Assembly: GCA_963377175.1 (NCBI GenBank)
Contig: CAUJNA010001724.1
Coordinates: 728,501-792,500 of the forward strand
From: Effrenium voratum
Taxonomy: Eukaryota > Sar > Dinophyceae > Suessiales > Symbiodiniaceae
Length of the DNA: 64,000 nucleotides
Reading direction: 5' to 3'
Made by a program: the position numbers and the translations under genes. The number at the start of each line of letters is the position of its first letter. The stretch's first letter is position 1. Under the pieces are notes generated by a model. The model was given only the letters and a program-made list of their open reading frames with translations. It made no database searches and had not been told where the DNA came from. Shown here piece by piece: positions 13,775 through 21,127 of this stretch.

Positions 13775-16700
13775 GATAGTGAACACAACACAGAATCAGG
13801 GTACCACGCGCCTCTGGTCCTTGCGCGTTCACTCATCTGCTTGGCCCAGGACCCACAGAAACGTGTTTGATGACACTCTCTCCTCCAGCAAGGTGTGGCA
13901 CCTTCACTTCTCTGCTTAAAGGGGCAGGGGACTTAGAAAGTAATTAGTAAGCCTGGTTATAACTCACTTAGGAGACTTAAACTTATAACCATGGAAAGTG
14001 GGCTATAACCAGGCTTACTAACCACCTATTAATAAGTCCCCTGCCCCTGTAAGTGGTATGTACCCTAGCCGGATTGGCTGCCCCAAGCTTCGGCTGAGAT
14101 GCGCAAGGGCGCTTGCGGCAGACCGGTCAGTGAAGAAAGCAGCTTGCCTGCCTCAGCATACTGCGACACAAGGGTCGTCATCATCAGCAGCAAAAAGAGC
14201 GCCGACACGGTCAGCTTACCTGGGATGTCAACGAGGATTGCTCGGTGAAGGCTTGGATGTTACCATGGGTCCAAGAAAACCTAAGTTGTTTTGCTTGCTT
14301 AATCATTCAACGCATTTCAACTTCCTTGCTGTATCAAAAAACATCTGGGGCTCCCCATGCCGCCACTTCTTGAGAGGAGCAACAAGCGGCCACAAATGTC
14401 TTTTGACCAAACGTGTGTCTCTGGCTGCACTGAATCGGACGCTAGGGATGCTGGCTGAGTTGATGTTGGCGACGCCAAACCATGCCTGCCAATAGAGTGC
14501 TGGCATGTCTGCGTGCGTCTCCATGCGCGGGGTCCGCATGCTGGTTGGTGTTACAAGTGCTGGGAAAGGGTCGGGTGCTGGTGTTCAGGTTTATGGGGAC
14601 TTGTAAAACAAACAAGACAATTGGGTTTGAATCAAATCCCAATGCAGCTTTTTCCAGATACCGCACGGGCACCCGGAACAGGCTTTCGTCAGGTCGTGCT
14701 TGTTGCGGCTCGTTCGCCGCTGCGCCGACGAAATTGAGTGGCGAGTTCAAGGTGCAGATGGGCGATGCTTTGGCGCTGCTCCGAGTATTGGTGGGGGCGG
14801 TAGTGCTAGTGGGTGCGTGCAAAAGACCGAAGTCAGACTTTGGCACCTCGTCAAAAACCGGCGTAATTCAAGAAACTCTGCAAAACGTAAAAGCTTCTCG
14901 GTGTACCTTTTCCGGTTTGCCTGGTCATTTGGATTGTCATCCAGAAGTTGAAGGATGTAGATAGATGCTATCCTCATAATTACGACAAGTTGAGGACCAA
15001 AAAAGGCATTCAGCAAAAGCACTTCAGCCTGCAACTTACCAAGCAATAGTCAGTACATGTAAACCAGGCGTCTAACGTGCAAGCACGGAAAGCGATCAAA
15101 ACCTTGAGCTCACTTAAGTGGACTGGCCAGCCACACTAAAATGTGTTTTGCAAAAAAACTTGGCTGCCCTCAGATGCCCCGCTAAAGGCTTAGCTTTTAG
15201 TGGGTTAAATGGAAAGTACCACTAAACACTAAATGGCTAGAAGGCTAAGGGGATGGCTGGGAGCCACCAAGAAAAGTATAAAGTTCGTGAACTCAGGAAG
15301 TGAGTCAGTGCCTAGGTCCTCCAGTAGAGAGGTTTGCATAAGGGTACCAACTTTTTTCTGTAGTCTATTTTAGTAGGGGAATCCTACCCAAAAACAAAGG
15401 TAACAGGGCACTACCGGGGGACCTAGGTGCGCATCCGACAGACACCTAAAATTTGAAAGCCTGCAGAAAGCACGTACCGCAGGGCTTCTACTTCTACCTC
15501 AAGATCAGTGCCAACAAGTCGCTAAGAATTGACAATGACCGCTTCTGATTTGTTCGAGCGTGTTCTGCCCGACCGTTTTGGAAACAAAAAATGCTTCCCA
15601 ACGGCAACCAAGCAAATCTCATGTATTGACAGCATCTCGGCAAGGGACCTTGACATCCCCAGTTGAGCATCTCCCAGGGCCAGACCCGCACGGCCGCGGT
15701 TCACGCTTAGGTGTTGTTGCTTTTTCTACCATCTGTGCTTTGCTGCAGGGGTGATTCCCGAGGTAGGGTCCGGCCGAAAGTTGATACTTGTTTGCTTGTT
15801 CATCGTGAAGCCCGCACTCTTCGTGTGAGTGGAAGAGAGCTCTGGCACGGTATGCCCAAATGTTGCGAGTCACGGGCCTCGACAATGCAATATCTTCCCA
15901 CAACTTAGATCCCTTGCTGCTTGCCCAAACTTGGTGCAGTCCGCAGGCTTTCGAGCTCTCCAGTGACCCCGGCAGAACAAAATAAAACAAGAAGGGGGGT
16001 CCCCTTGTTGTTGCTTTTTTTTGTGGGGGATGGGATTTTGGGGGAGCCGAACGAACAGGGCTAGCCTTCCTTCAACTAACATGGCACCTGTGGTGAGGTA
16101 CCTTGAAGATAAAGCTCCTTTTGAAGGAACCCCCTGTCAGTTGCCATGTGGGAGGGAGGGTAAAACCCTAAGACAGAGGCGCCCCAGCGCCCCAACCGCC
16201 GCTCCGCCAGAGCTTGGAAGCTGACCTCGATCCAGCAGGTGATCGAAGGGGCGGGCCGGTTCGACCCCGTTCTTTCGGTTTGGCTCAGGGAACCACCAAC
16301 TGGGCTGCCCGTTTTCAGATCCCTCGCGAAAAGTGCAACTTTTCGTGGGTTAAATGGACATCCAACCACTAAACACTAAAAAGCTAAACTGCTGAAAAGC
16401 TAAGGGGATGGCTGGGAGCCACCAAGCAAACAGGCAGGTAGAACCTAGAGGTGAGAAACCCTGGTCCACTACACTCAGAACCGGAAGCACAAGAGGAGGG
16501 GGAGGACAGATCTGCAAAAACACGTTGCTTTTTGGCGGAACATGTTTGGGGGACCTTCCAAAACCGGTTGATCGTGCCGGAATTGGTAAGGTTGTAAGGT
16601 TTGGATTGCTTAGTCGTGGTAGTTTGAAGCAGGTGCCGCAATCCAAGCTCGCCCTTCTGCTCGATGTTGGAGGCCTTGTCCGGGTTCAAGTTTGGGATCA

Positions 16701-19151
16701 ATCCCCAGTTGTTACAGCCAAGCTGGAAGGCACTTTTTGCCTCCACACCATTGCAGAGTAGCCTGACTTGGGGCATGAGCTCATGTTGCGGAACGCCCGT
16801 CCATCGAGTACCTTTTTGGACTAACCCATAACCAAGGACCATTGGAGGAATCAGGTAGGGTCCTCAACTTGGTGCAGGCGAATCATGTCGCTTGAACAAA
16901 TATATATTGAATACTGTTCACTGGTGAACCAACATGCAAGCAAACTGAAAAAAAAGACCCCCCCCCCCCAAAAAAAAAAAAACGGAAGAAGCTGTGTGGA
17001 GAGGCCCTCATGTTCAACTACCTGACACCGCTCTGCAAGTCACCCTTTCAACTGATTGCCGCGGGGGACTCCAAAGCTTCTACCCGTGACCGGGAGAAGC
17101 GCAACATGGCCGTCCGCAAACGAATGGTTTTTTGATACTGTGGATGGACGAAATCCACTTCGCACCACTTCGACACCAATGAAAACCATAACGCTCGTTG
17201 GTATTTGCAGGGGAATCGAATCAAACCAGGCTTTCTGAGGTGGTGCGAAATGGATTTCGTCCATCCACAGTATGGCAACGATTCCCCTCGGGTTTCTTTT
17301 CAAAGGTCGCCGGCACTCAATGTTGAGGTACCCGTCCACGGCAATGAGCAAGCGTGGTTTCAACCCGGGTTTTAAAGTGGTGCGAAATTGATTTCGGAGC
17401 CATCCACACTGTCTTAACTTCCATTCGCTTATGCCCCCTGGAAAAAATAAAAACATAATTCCAGTAGTCATAGATTCCCTTTAAATCCAACAGGGGAAAA
17501 TAAAGCATATTCTTAAGCAAATGGAAGTTAAGCGACGGTCAGGCCACCATTTCGCCATCTGACTCCTCCGCCAGCATGTCTGTCAGCAGCCGCGCCTGCG
17601 ACAAAACTGTTTGCACAAAGAGCTGAGGGACCGTGACCTGAATCAAAACCCGTGGATGATCTTCCACAAAAATACGGGCGGTTTCACTTTACCCCGAATT
17701 GGTGGTTTGCTTTGCTGGTGTGGACGTTAGGAGGTACCTTTCCCAGTTGGTTTCAAAAAGAACTAGGTTCAAATCCCCCAACCACCAATCCAAACTACCT
17801 GAACTTTTGGCTTCTTCATCTGGGACCAGGAAAAAAAACAAAAAAACAAGCAGGACTCTGTTTTCAGGATCCTCCTTGCAGCACCCCGGCCTGAAATAGC
17901 AGCAGCGCCCAGGAGATCACCATCACCAGAAGCGAGGGCACCTGGAAGACACGACCGTTGCAACCAGTGTTTTCGATAGAAGCTCAGAGGATAACTTTTA
18001 TTGTTTGTTTTATAAACAAGTAAACATAAACAAAACCACCTTATTATTGTATATACATATATATGTATGTATATATTCTGACCGAATTGGATTACATTGA
18101 TAACAAAAAACAATAACAACAATAATAATAAACACTGGGAACATCTGGCAAAGTGTGACCCCAGTATCTTACAATGATCAAAGTCACCCCCCAAGTGGTA
18201 GGTTCAAGGGAAACAAGCCCCTTTTATGACTTTGATAACCCCCCCCGAAACAGCCAACATAATAACCCCAGTTGTTCGGCATTGACCATTCTTTTGTGGG
18301 GAAAACAGCGGAATGGGACGTCCGTAGGTTCAACCCGAGTTCCTCGCAGGGACGCTCAGCTCACTGTCGATGGGTGGCTTGAAGCTTAGGAAGTGGCGCT
18401 GTGGGATAAACGGAGCCCGATTTCCGTGAAGCGCCTCACTCACAGCCCCATGTGGAACACTTTTGCACGCTGGAAGAAGCTCGTCAGCGAAACGTTCATG
18501 CAGTGTTTGACTGGGTGTCACAAGCTGCGGGTGTTTTTGTTGTCCTTGTCCCCCTTCAACACCACCAAGGTGGCCTCTAATTTGGACACATGTCGCATCC
18601 GCGACGAAAAGGCGATTCATGTCCTCGGAGGAAGACATTCTAGGGCCCAGGGTAGAACCCCTGCGGCGAGGTGCCGTGGACTTCTGCGAACCCAGAGTGG
18701 TTAGTGGGAGGCTATATGTGGCTGTGGGTCAAACATAGGTACCCAACACGGAATCTGCGGTGCCCTGGTGGTTTAATTTTGACTCACACCCATGTAAAGG
18801 ACATATTTACACAAATCCAAAAGGGTTCTGCGATGGGAGGGAGGGTTCTACCCTTAGTTCCCCTGACGGAAGGAGCTTCTGACTAGGAGCCCCACGGAAT
18901 ACCATCCAAGGCCCCATCCAAAAAAACAGCACGATTGCCGTCAATGGCAACGCCTTCTTCCAGAGGTTTGATCCCCAAGTGACTCCTCGGTCAACCCTCA
19001 ATCAACTTCGTTTTCCACCGCTGTAGCGACGGCTAGTAACCAATTAACCTCGCACCCGTAGGAGCAGCTTAACGAGCCAAGACGCAAAACCAGATTGCGC
19101 TGTGGTGTAGGGCAATGCCAGGAAGCCACCGCCAATGGCCGTGCCAGTTAC
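154..19151 (-). CDS. Aromatic amino-acid permease (HAAAP / Trp_Tyr_perm family), multi-exon, 5' end missing
   Basis: Integral membrane H+/amino-acid symporter of the tyrosine/tryptophan permease type. I rebuilt it from exons at 19086-19151, 17885-17941, 17548-17622, 16183-16225, 14124-14219, 10347-10432, 9982-10066, about 9412-9605, 9044-9146, 7094-7207, 5198-5233, 3539-3622, 2579-2674, 595-697 and 154-283, all minus strand. Family landmarks appear in the right order: the TM1 motif GTAIGGGFLALP, GFVPS before TM2, SFQALAERRLGRWG, a TM3 ending YAEAG, LFVYCEVIP with RMKRAIFLGS, AAWSALG with DPVAVLL, LTTILGTNLAL, FFGAIDFAG, then LLWGVAPLLMALRQR and a last membrane segment. Most joins keep frame. 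The start exon lies upstream of 19151; the joins around 9.4 kb and between 9044 and 7207 are unresolved. Four donors are GC. Whether the gene is intact is not proven. Confidence 0.82.
321..433 (+). repeat. TIR-F family element
   Basis: Opens CTGGGCTGCCCGTTTTC, carries the internal palindrome around AAAGTGAACAACTTTTAG, and ends near GGAGCCAC. It lies in the last permease intron. Ends diverged. Confidence 0.7.
595..697 (-). CDS. Permease exon: TM10 and GG motif
   Basis: Encodes AYPVTLLWGVAPLLMALRQR and then GSPVLG, matching 'YGVLVLFG(I/V)LP..M.W..R' followed by the family's GG. Acceptor TCTGACAG|GTG. Donor taken as GCGG|GCC (GC type); a GT donor after position 587 is an alternative. Confidence 0.82.
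738..1003. other. Intron segment, no confident exon
   Basis: Inside the permease TM9-TM10 intron. Both strands have short open stretches, but none fits the permease order. Confidence 0.4.
1004..1931. mobile_element. 0.93-kb TIR element with subterminal repeats
   Basis: The left end GGCCATAGCTTGGGACTAAC and the right end are near-perfect inverted copies over about 34 bp. Inside each end lie tandem copies of a roughly 40-bp motif built on GAGACTATTTATAAA (left, about 1064-1190) and its complement (right, about 1708-1880). The middle (1190-1700) holds no transposase I can recognise, so it looks non-autonomous. Confidence 0.82.
2094..2214 (-). repeat. TIR-B family element
   Basis: Begins TACTGTGGACGGACGAA and ends TTTCGTCCATCCACAG; the interior is inverted relative to the copy at 17136. 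A broken second copy begins near 2019. Confidence 0.8.
2340..2530. other. Intron segment, diverged repeats
   Basis: Contains short imperfect repeats of a GGAAAACC motif (2340-2460) and no exon I can support. Confidence 0.4.
2579..2674 (-). CDS. Permease exon: TM9 and FAG motif
   Basis: Encodes RRVGGALVYGLATLVP through FFGAIDFA; homologues have 'P(P)L.....FF.ALDFAG.YG'. Donor TTTGCAG|GTGG leaves one G, which completes glycine with the next exon (FAG-AYPV). Acceptor GTTAAG|ATC; TGTAG|GTG at 2662 is an in-frame alternative. Confidence 0.83.
2690..2990. repeat. Mixed TIR-element fragments
   Basis: Contains a GGAAACCCATCATTCTGGGGG fragment also seen near 7620, 27600 and 30780, and a partial TIR-G end near 2950-2985. 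Confidence 0.4.
3076..3180 (+). repeat. TIR-D family element
   Basis: Starts TTGGCCATGGGGCATAACC and ends TTTTGACTCACAGCCAT, inverted ends shared with 3793 and 50459. The minus frame stays open through it, an accident that creates a spurious 129-codon reading. Confidence 0.72.
3463..3520 (+). repeat. TIR-F fragment
   Basis: Only the CCCCTGCAAAAGTTTAAAC core and its flanks remain. Confidence 0.5.
3539..3622 (-). CDS. Permease exon: rest of TM8
   Basis: Twenty-seven codons from LCAVLTTILGTNLALRSFF to QRRLP; compare 'AIATSFLGVALGLFDYL' in the family. Acceptor ACCAAG|GTC, donor GCCCA|GTCG, leaving phase 1. Confidence 0.76.
3661..3720. repeat. Tandem duplication, about 42 bp
   Basis: CTTGAGTGGCTAGGCAAT occurs twice, at 3661 and about 3702. 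Confidence 0.8.
3793..3914 (+). repeat. TIR-D family element
   Basis: From ATGGCCATGGGTCAAAA to GGTTTTGACACCCAGCCAT, with near-complementary ends and a close relative at 51191. Confidence 0.82.
4515..4680 (-). CDS. Possible exon of unknown role
   Basis: An open minus stretch including RPRILERLNDSVVYGVG and ending at a canonical CTTCT|GTAAGT donor. It lies inside the permease TM8 intron and fits no family segment, so it is either an alternative exon or chance. Confidence 0.25.
4954..5132 (+). repeat. TIR-B element, rearranged
   Basis: Left end CTGTGGATGGTTGCGAAAC and right end GCAGGATTTCGTCCAAC. The middle is interrupted around 4995-5050 by a TIR-G-like piece (CTCCGTTCAGTGGGTTA). Confidence 0.6.
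5198..5233 (-). CDS. Permease micro-exon: start of TM8
   Basis: Thirty-six bases encoding GGFISSAVLALG. Acceptor GTCAAG|GCG; a GC donor (GGGCG|GCG) leaves phase 1. It joins the DPVAVLL exon and the LTTILGTNLAL exon in frame, giving the family's 'FS..A..T..LG' helix. Confidence 0.7.
5324..5402 (+). repeat. TIR-E family element
   Basis: CCATTTGGTTTAGCCCCCTG to TAAACCGAATGG, imperfect inverted ends. Confidence 0.6.
5403..7060. other. AT-rich intron with simple repeats
   Basis: No supportable exon. A direct repeat (ATTCTTT...TCCTCTACTCAATAA) lies at about 5629-5680 and 5700-5740. TA and ACATAC/ACATGC runs fill 6340-6540, and an A-rich ATAAATAAACA tract fills 6540-7040. Open frames here are low-complexity artefacts. 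Confidence 0.75.
7094..7207 (-). CDS. Permease exon: TM7 and DP motif
   Basis: Thirty-seven codons containing KALLLVVEAAWSALGLALVP and RRDPVAVLL, corresponding to the family's 'PL..(F/Y)LVW.A..LG' helix and 'DPL..L'. Very high GC in third positions. Acceptor CAGCAG|ATC, donor CTCG|GTGG, leaving phase 1. Confidence 0.8.
7617..7803. repeat. Two diverged TIR elements
   Basis: A GGGGACCCCCAAAAATGG element at 7622-7700, then an element with CCAATTGGTGGTTTG at about 7736 and partly complementary CCACTATTCC at about 7785. The second resembles 17697. Confidence 0.45.
7915..8220 (+). other. Open stretch, strand uncertain, probably intronic
   Basis: About 100 codons are open on the + strand, and the minus strand is also largely open. 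It lies between two permease exons. A GTTGTAAGTG at about 8034-8043 would be a + strand donor. No family recognised. Confidence 0.2.
8852..8965 (+). repeat. TIR-A family element
   Basis: CTAGGTCCTCCAGTAG at the left and CTGGGGGACCTAG at the right. The core has GGTTAGAATAAGGGTACC and TGTAGTCTATTTTAGTAG, shared by all family members. Confidence 0.9.
9044..9146 (-). CDS. Permease exon: TM6 and cytoplasmic motif
   Basis: Encodes PTILQLFVYCEVIPTT and RMKRAIFLGS, matching the family signature 'P.I..SFVY..VVP.....L.G...K...AI.LGS'. Acceptor ACGCCCAG|CCC. The donor is ambiguous (GA after GGCTCG is one possibility). Confidence 0.8.
9174..9292 (+). repeat. TIR-A family element, diverged
   Basis: CTTGGTCCTCCGG left end and TACTGGGGCACCCAG right end. 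Typical core. Confidence 0.82.
9412..9605 (-). CDS. Permease exon region around TM5 (splice ends uncertain)
   Basis: An open hydrophobic stretch (contains GIVHSGCFLLK, then FYSLTVFSLALVHVSFGSVV) between the TM4 and TM6 exons. A GCAGCAG|GA acceptor at 9605 is in phase with the previous exon. Where it ends is unclear; it may be two exons. Confidence 0.45.
9982..10066 (-). CDS. Permease exon: TM4
   Basis: Begins FWPGLLILWILGHAGFAIA and ends RPAIVN, resembling the family's TM4 and following 'R...(A/V)NG'. Acceptor AAATCAG|TTT, phase 0. A GC donor (AATG|GCAG) leaves phase 1. Confidence 0.6.
10083..10136. repeat. 8-bp tandem repeat (about 7 units)
   Basis: Units of CAGCCACT, the last ones diverging. 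It lies just upstream (on the minus strand) of the TM4 acceptor. Confidence 0.95.
10347..10432 (-). CDS. Permease exon: probable TM3-TM4 loop
   Basis: Twenty-eight codons beginning QERLREVLAPQLQACKQG and ending glycine-rich. Acceptor CGTGAAG|CCC, donor TCAGGC|GTGG. Its phases (1 in, 0 out) fit exactly between the TM3 and TM4 exons. Loop sequence is not conserved in the family, so assignment rests on phase and position. Confidence 0.5.
10520..10860 (-). other. Intron segment with an exon-like open frame
   Basis: A minus frame is open through about 10733-10857 and ends at GGCAAG|GTAAGT. It does not fit the permease sequence. The flanks carry ACATAGGGACCCCTGAC-type repeat ends. Confidence 0.25.
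10900..12900. other. Long permease intron (10433-14123), part 1
   Basis: Several open stretches on both strands (e.g. minus 11348-11674, plus 12008-12349), none with a recognisable family or consistent splice phases. A TIR-F relative lies at about 11825-11935. Confidence 0.35.
12912..13016 (+). repeat. TIR-C family element
   Basis: TGGCTGTGGCTCAAC at the left, AATTTTGAGCCACACC at the right. The interior has AACACTTGCGGTTTGCCCC, as in 33557. Confidence 0.78.
13240..13501 (-). CDS. Possible coding stretch in permease intron
   Basis: Eighty-odd open codons with balanced composition (includes NLRHIPGPAVGDFHLEMC). No family is recognised and it does not fit the permease. The downstream end runs into a TIR-D/C-like repeat. 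Confidence 0.3.
13638..13775. repeat. Microsatellites (AC)n, (CTC/CAT)n
   Basis: An (AC)n tract at about 13639-13656 and (CAT)n at about 13744-13773, with CTC-rich sequence between. Confidence 0.95.
13916..14052. repeat. TIR-G family element, strong palindrome
   Basis: The left end reads GGGGCAGGGGACTTAG and the right end is its complement, CCCCTGCCCC. Inside lie GTAAGCCTGGTTATAAC and its inverted copy. Confidence 0.85.
14124..14219 (-). CDS. Permease exon: TM3
   Basis: Starts KLTVSALFLLLMMTT and continues to YAEAGKLLSSLT, matching the TM3 region of HAAAP permeases that ends in 'Y(I/A)..(G/A)G.L'. Acceptor CATCCCAG|GTAAG, donor CTGACCG|GTCT, leaving phase 1. The + strand is also open here, but the membrane helix and family fit favour the minus strand. 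Confidence 0.78.
14303..15046 (-). other. Exon-like minus-strand stretches within permease intron
   Basis: Three adjacent open minus stretches (14303-14539, 14634-14846, 14747-15046) have natural-looking residue composition; the last includes KRYTEKLLRFAEFLELRR. No family is recognised. They lie inside the TM3-TM4 or loop-TM3 introns, so they may be an unrecognised nested gene, alternative exons or chance. Confidence 0.28.
15163..15271 (+). repeat. TIR-F family element
   Basis: GGCTGCCCTCAGATGCCCC through TTAGCTTTTAGTGGGTTAAAT to GGCTGGGAGCCACCAAG. Confidence 0.8.
15312..15426 (+). repeat. TIR-A family element
   Basis: CTAGGTCCTCCAGTAG / CTACCGGGGGACCTAG. Full-length copy. Confidence 0.9.
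15440..15990 (-). other. Open minus stretches, role unknown
   Basis: Two overlapping frames are open (15522-15704 and 15619-15990). Inside a permease intron; no family recognised. Confidence 0.25.
16183..16225 (-). CDS. Permease exon: loop before TM3
   Basis: Encodes VSFQALAERRLGRW plus one base; homologues carry a 'SL..LA..TLG..G' loop here. Acceptor ATCGAG|GTC; a GC donor (TGGG|GCGCC) leaves phase 1, completed by the next exon as glycine. Confidence 0.74.
16301..16426 (+). repeat. TIR-F family element
   Basis: TGGGCTGCCCGTTTTCAGAT to GGCTGGGAGCCACCAAG, the best-preserved copy; core AAAGTGCAACTTTTCGTGGG. Confidence 0.85.
16430..16842. other. Open reading on both strands, undecided
   Basis: The minus strand is open for about 150 codons and the + strand for about 110. 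Both read plausibly and neither matches a family I know. Lies in a permease intron. Confidence 0.25.
17136..17272 (+). repeat. TIR-B family element, type copy
   Basis: TA|CTGTGGATGGACGAAATCC left, GGATTTCGTCCATCCACAG|TA right. The inverted ends run about 30 bp and TA flanks both sides, consistent with a TA target duplication. Confidence 0.92.
17355..17412 (-). repeat. TIR-B fragment
   Basis: Only one end (GTGGTGCGAAATTGATTTC...CCATCCACAC) remains, directly abutting the next TIR-E element. Confidence 0.65.
17416..17530 (+). repeat. TIR-E family element, type copy
   Basis: TAACTTCCATTCGCTTA / CTTAAGCAAATGGAAGTTA inverted ends. The interior contains CCAGTAGTCATAGATTCC and CAACAGGGG. Confidence 0.88.
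17548..17622 (-). CDS. Permease exon: end of TM2 and loop
   Basis: Twenty-five codons beginning LFVQTVLSQARLL and ending in an acidic loop. Acceptor CCCTCAG|CTC, donor GAAATG|GTGG. Phase 0 on both sides. Reading on past the donor meets TGA after two codons, which could be mistaken for a C terminus. Confidence 0.7.
17697..17808. repeat. TIR element, GGTGGTTTG type
   Basis: The left end AATTGGTGGTTTG pairs with CCAACCACCAATCC at the right. Within the TM2-loop intron. Confidence 0.6.
17885..17941 (-). CDS. Permease exon: TM2
   Basis: Nineteen codons, VPSLLVMVISWALLLFQAG, a complete hydrophobic helix following the family's GF(V/L)PS turn. Acceptor TCTTCCAG|GTG, donor GCCGGG|GTGC. Phase 0 at both ends and in frame with its neighbours. 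Confidence 0.82.
18330..18700 (-). other. Open 120-codon minus stretch in permease intron 1
   Basis: Continuous minus frame from about 18700, including MSSSEDMNRLFVADATC; a + strand frame is also open over most of it. It lies between the TM1 and TM2 exons, so it cannot be permease. Unrecognised. Confidence 0.3.
18719..18794 (+). repeat. TIR-C family element
   Basis: TGGCTGTGGGTCAAAC ... TTGACTCACACCCA, short copy. Confidence 0.65.
19086..19151 (-). CDS. Permease exon: TM1
   Basis: Encodes V-T-G-T-A-I-G-G-G-F-L-A-L-P-Y-T-T-A-Q-S-G-F, the family's first membrane segment with its unwound glycine motif. The acceptor is CATGAG|GTA, and an in-frame stop three codons upstream forces a splice here. 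The donor read is TTTT|GCGTC (GC type). Joined to the next exon it gives GFVPSLL, a typical family junction. The exon upstream was not found. Confidence 0.82.
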
Positions 19152-19365
19152 CTCATGTCAGCTGCAGTCAACCCGAAAGGTCTCACTTCAGGACTGAGGC
19201 AAGAATTGAAGATTTCTTCTCGATTCCGAGTTTTGAGCTGACATGTGGGCCATACTGTCAACATGCGATTAGAAAGGGCACGCGGCGCAAGCCCTGAGAT
19301 ACCTTGGACCTCCACTCCAAGACGACCAAACTCTGCTGTTCTCCCAGGGCTCCCTACCCTTCAGG

Positions 19366-19925
19366 GAGTCAAGTTTGTGTTACAGGAAAACAACTCGAAC
19401 ACACATTCACGAGAACCCACGCACGGAAGTGATAGAGTTTTTGTTTCGGAAAGACAACTCACAACCCACGCGCGGTAGTGATACATTCAAGTCACAATGA
19501 ACACACATTCACAAGAACGGCAGTGATAGCGATCGTGTTACAGGAGAACAACTCCAAACGCACACAGGGCAGTTATCGATAATCTTTGTGCTACAGGAGA
19601 ACAACTCACAATGAAAACGCATTCACGTGAACGCACGCTCGGCAGCGATAGAGTGCGTGCTTCAGGAGAGCATCACAACCCACGCGCGCCAGTGATAAAG
19701 TTCGTGTTACAGAAGAATAACTCACAATGAACACCCGCGCACGCCAGTGATACAGTTCGTGCTACAGGAGAACAACTCATAAGGAACACACATTCATGAG
19801 AAGCCACACACGACAGTGATAGAACTCGTGTTACATGAGAGCAACTCCTGGCACAATGAACGCACATTCACGAAAACCCACGCACGACAGTGCGAAAGTT
19901 CGTGTTACAGGAGAACCGCGCACAA
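19366..19925. repeat. Minisatellite, irregular unit of about 40-70 bp
   Basis: Repeated TGTTACAGGAGAACAACTC, ACACATTCACGAGAAC and GCAGTGATAGA blocks, eight to nine diverged units. Confidence 0.92.
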
Positions 19926-20418
19926 TTAATCCACATTCAGGAACACCTGGTAACTACAAAAGAGAGCTCTCACAATATGAGGTTGTTTAAACTGGTGAAA
20001 TGGAGTGGGAAGAGGCGGTGCAGGATTTCGTGCATCAGCCGTATGACCATTGCCGGCTAAGCGTTCCAAAGAGCAGCGCGTTTTCCCTGCCGAAAAAAGC
20101 TGTCGCGGGGCCGCAAGCGGGCGGGCCACAAACCACAAGTCACGAGAGGTCATGCTTAGCCGTTCATCTAGGCACTATATATCCGGGCGAAGAACACCTG
20201 ACTGTACGAGAATTAATCCCTTCCCCCTTTTAATAAATGGACCCTATTGATAAATACTATTTTTCCCAGACCGCCGGGTCCCCAATACTACTTTTAGAAT
20301 AGGCCAATTCAAAACCAATACTAAACTCTCGGATTTCTCACCCAGACCAGCCTATGGGTAATTAGTCCAGGACCCAAGCTCCTGGAGTACATTTCCTTGA
20401 CTACGTTTGTGCTACACA

Positions 20419-20703
20419 GTTGCGACTTTCGAGCCGGAGCTCCGGGAGCACGTTTCCTTTACTACGGTTGTACTACAAAGTTGCGACTTTCGAGCCGGAG
20501 CTCCGGGAGCACGTTTCCTTTACTACGGTTGTACTACAAAGTTGCGACTTTCGAGCCGGAGCTCCGGGAGCACGTTTCCTTTACTACGGTTGTACTACAA
20601 AGTTGCGACTTTCGAGCCGGAGCTCCGGGAGCACGTTTCCTTTACTACGGTTGTACTACAAAGTTGCGACTTTCGAGCCGGAGCTCCGGGAGTACGTTTC
20701 CTT
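20419..20703. repeat. 61-bp tandem repeat (4.6 units)
   Basis: Almost identical units beginning GTTGCGACTTTCGAGCCGGA at 20419, 20480, 20541, 20602 and 20663. The unit is not a multiple of three and has no stop in any + frame, so all three + frames stay open; the resulting 144-codon reading is not a gene. Confidence 0.97.
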
Positions 20704-20729
20704 GTCTCCGGGGGCCCCATCATGATTTA

Positions 20730-21000
20730 CTAATAGGGGGGGGGGCCGGGTTTATTATTAGGGGAAGGGATTATGAAGTTGATCCTTTAGACCTTCAAGT
20801 GCTGTCCAAACACAGTAGAAGGTCACAATAAATAAAGGAATATCTGTTCCCGCCTGCTTTCCTTGTTGGGATAGCAACAATTCTGCGCTATTAAGAACCA
20901 ACTCTACTCTTACAGATAGCCAAACTCAAGTTCAAGTCCAGCCATGCTGCAAGCGCCGCCGCCGCTGCGTCACTCCCCCAGCGAGCATTCCTGCAGTGAA
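20730..21000. other. Non-coding, nothing recognised
   Basis: G-run, AT-rich spacer and a short GC-rich patch. No convincing exon or repeat. Confidence 0.4.
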
Positions 21001-21127
21001 AAAGAGGCAAGGGCTGAGAAATTCAGATAACAAAAACCCTTGGACGGCAGCCTCAGCACGCATGCCAGCGCATCATCTTATACACTATCCTATGTTGCCA
21101 TCGCTACATGTGGAACTGGCCAACTGG

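Noticed and set aside
14482..14964. A 160-codon + strand frame
   Set aside because: No family, no splice context and an equally open minus strand; kept only as an undecided open region.
17274..17370. Sm/LSm-like motif LLIAVDGYLNIE on the minus strand
   Set aside because: It fits the Sm1 pattern for a dozen residues, but no Sm2 motif follows, the frame continues into a TIR-B element, and the region sits in a permease intron.
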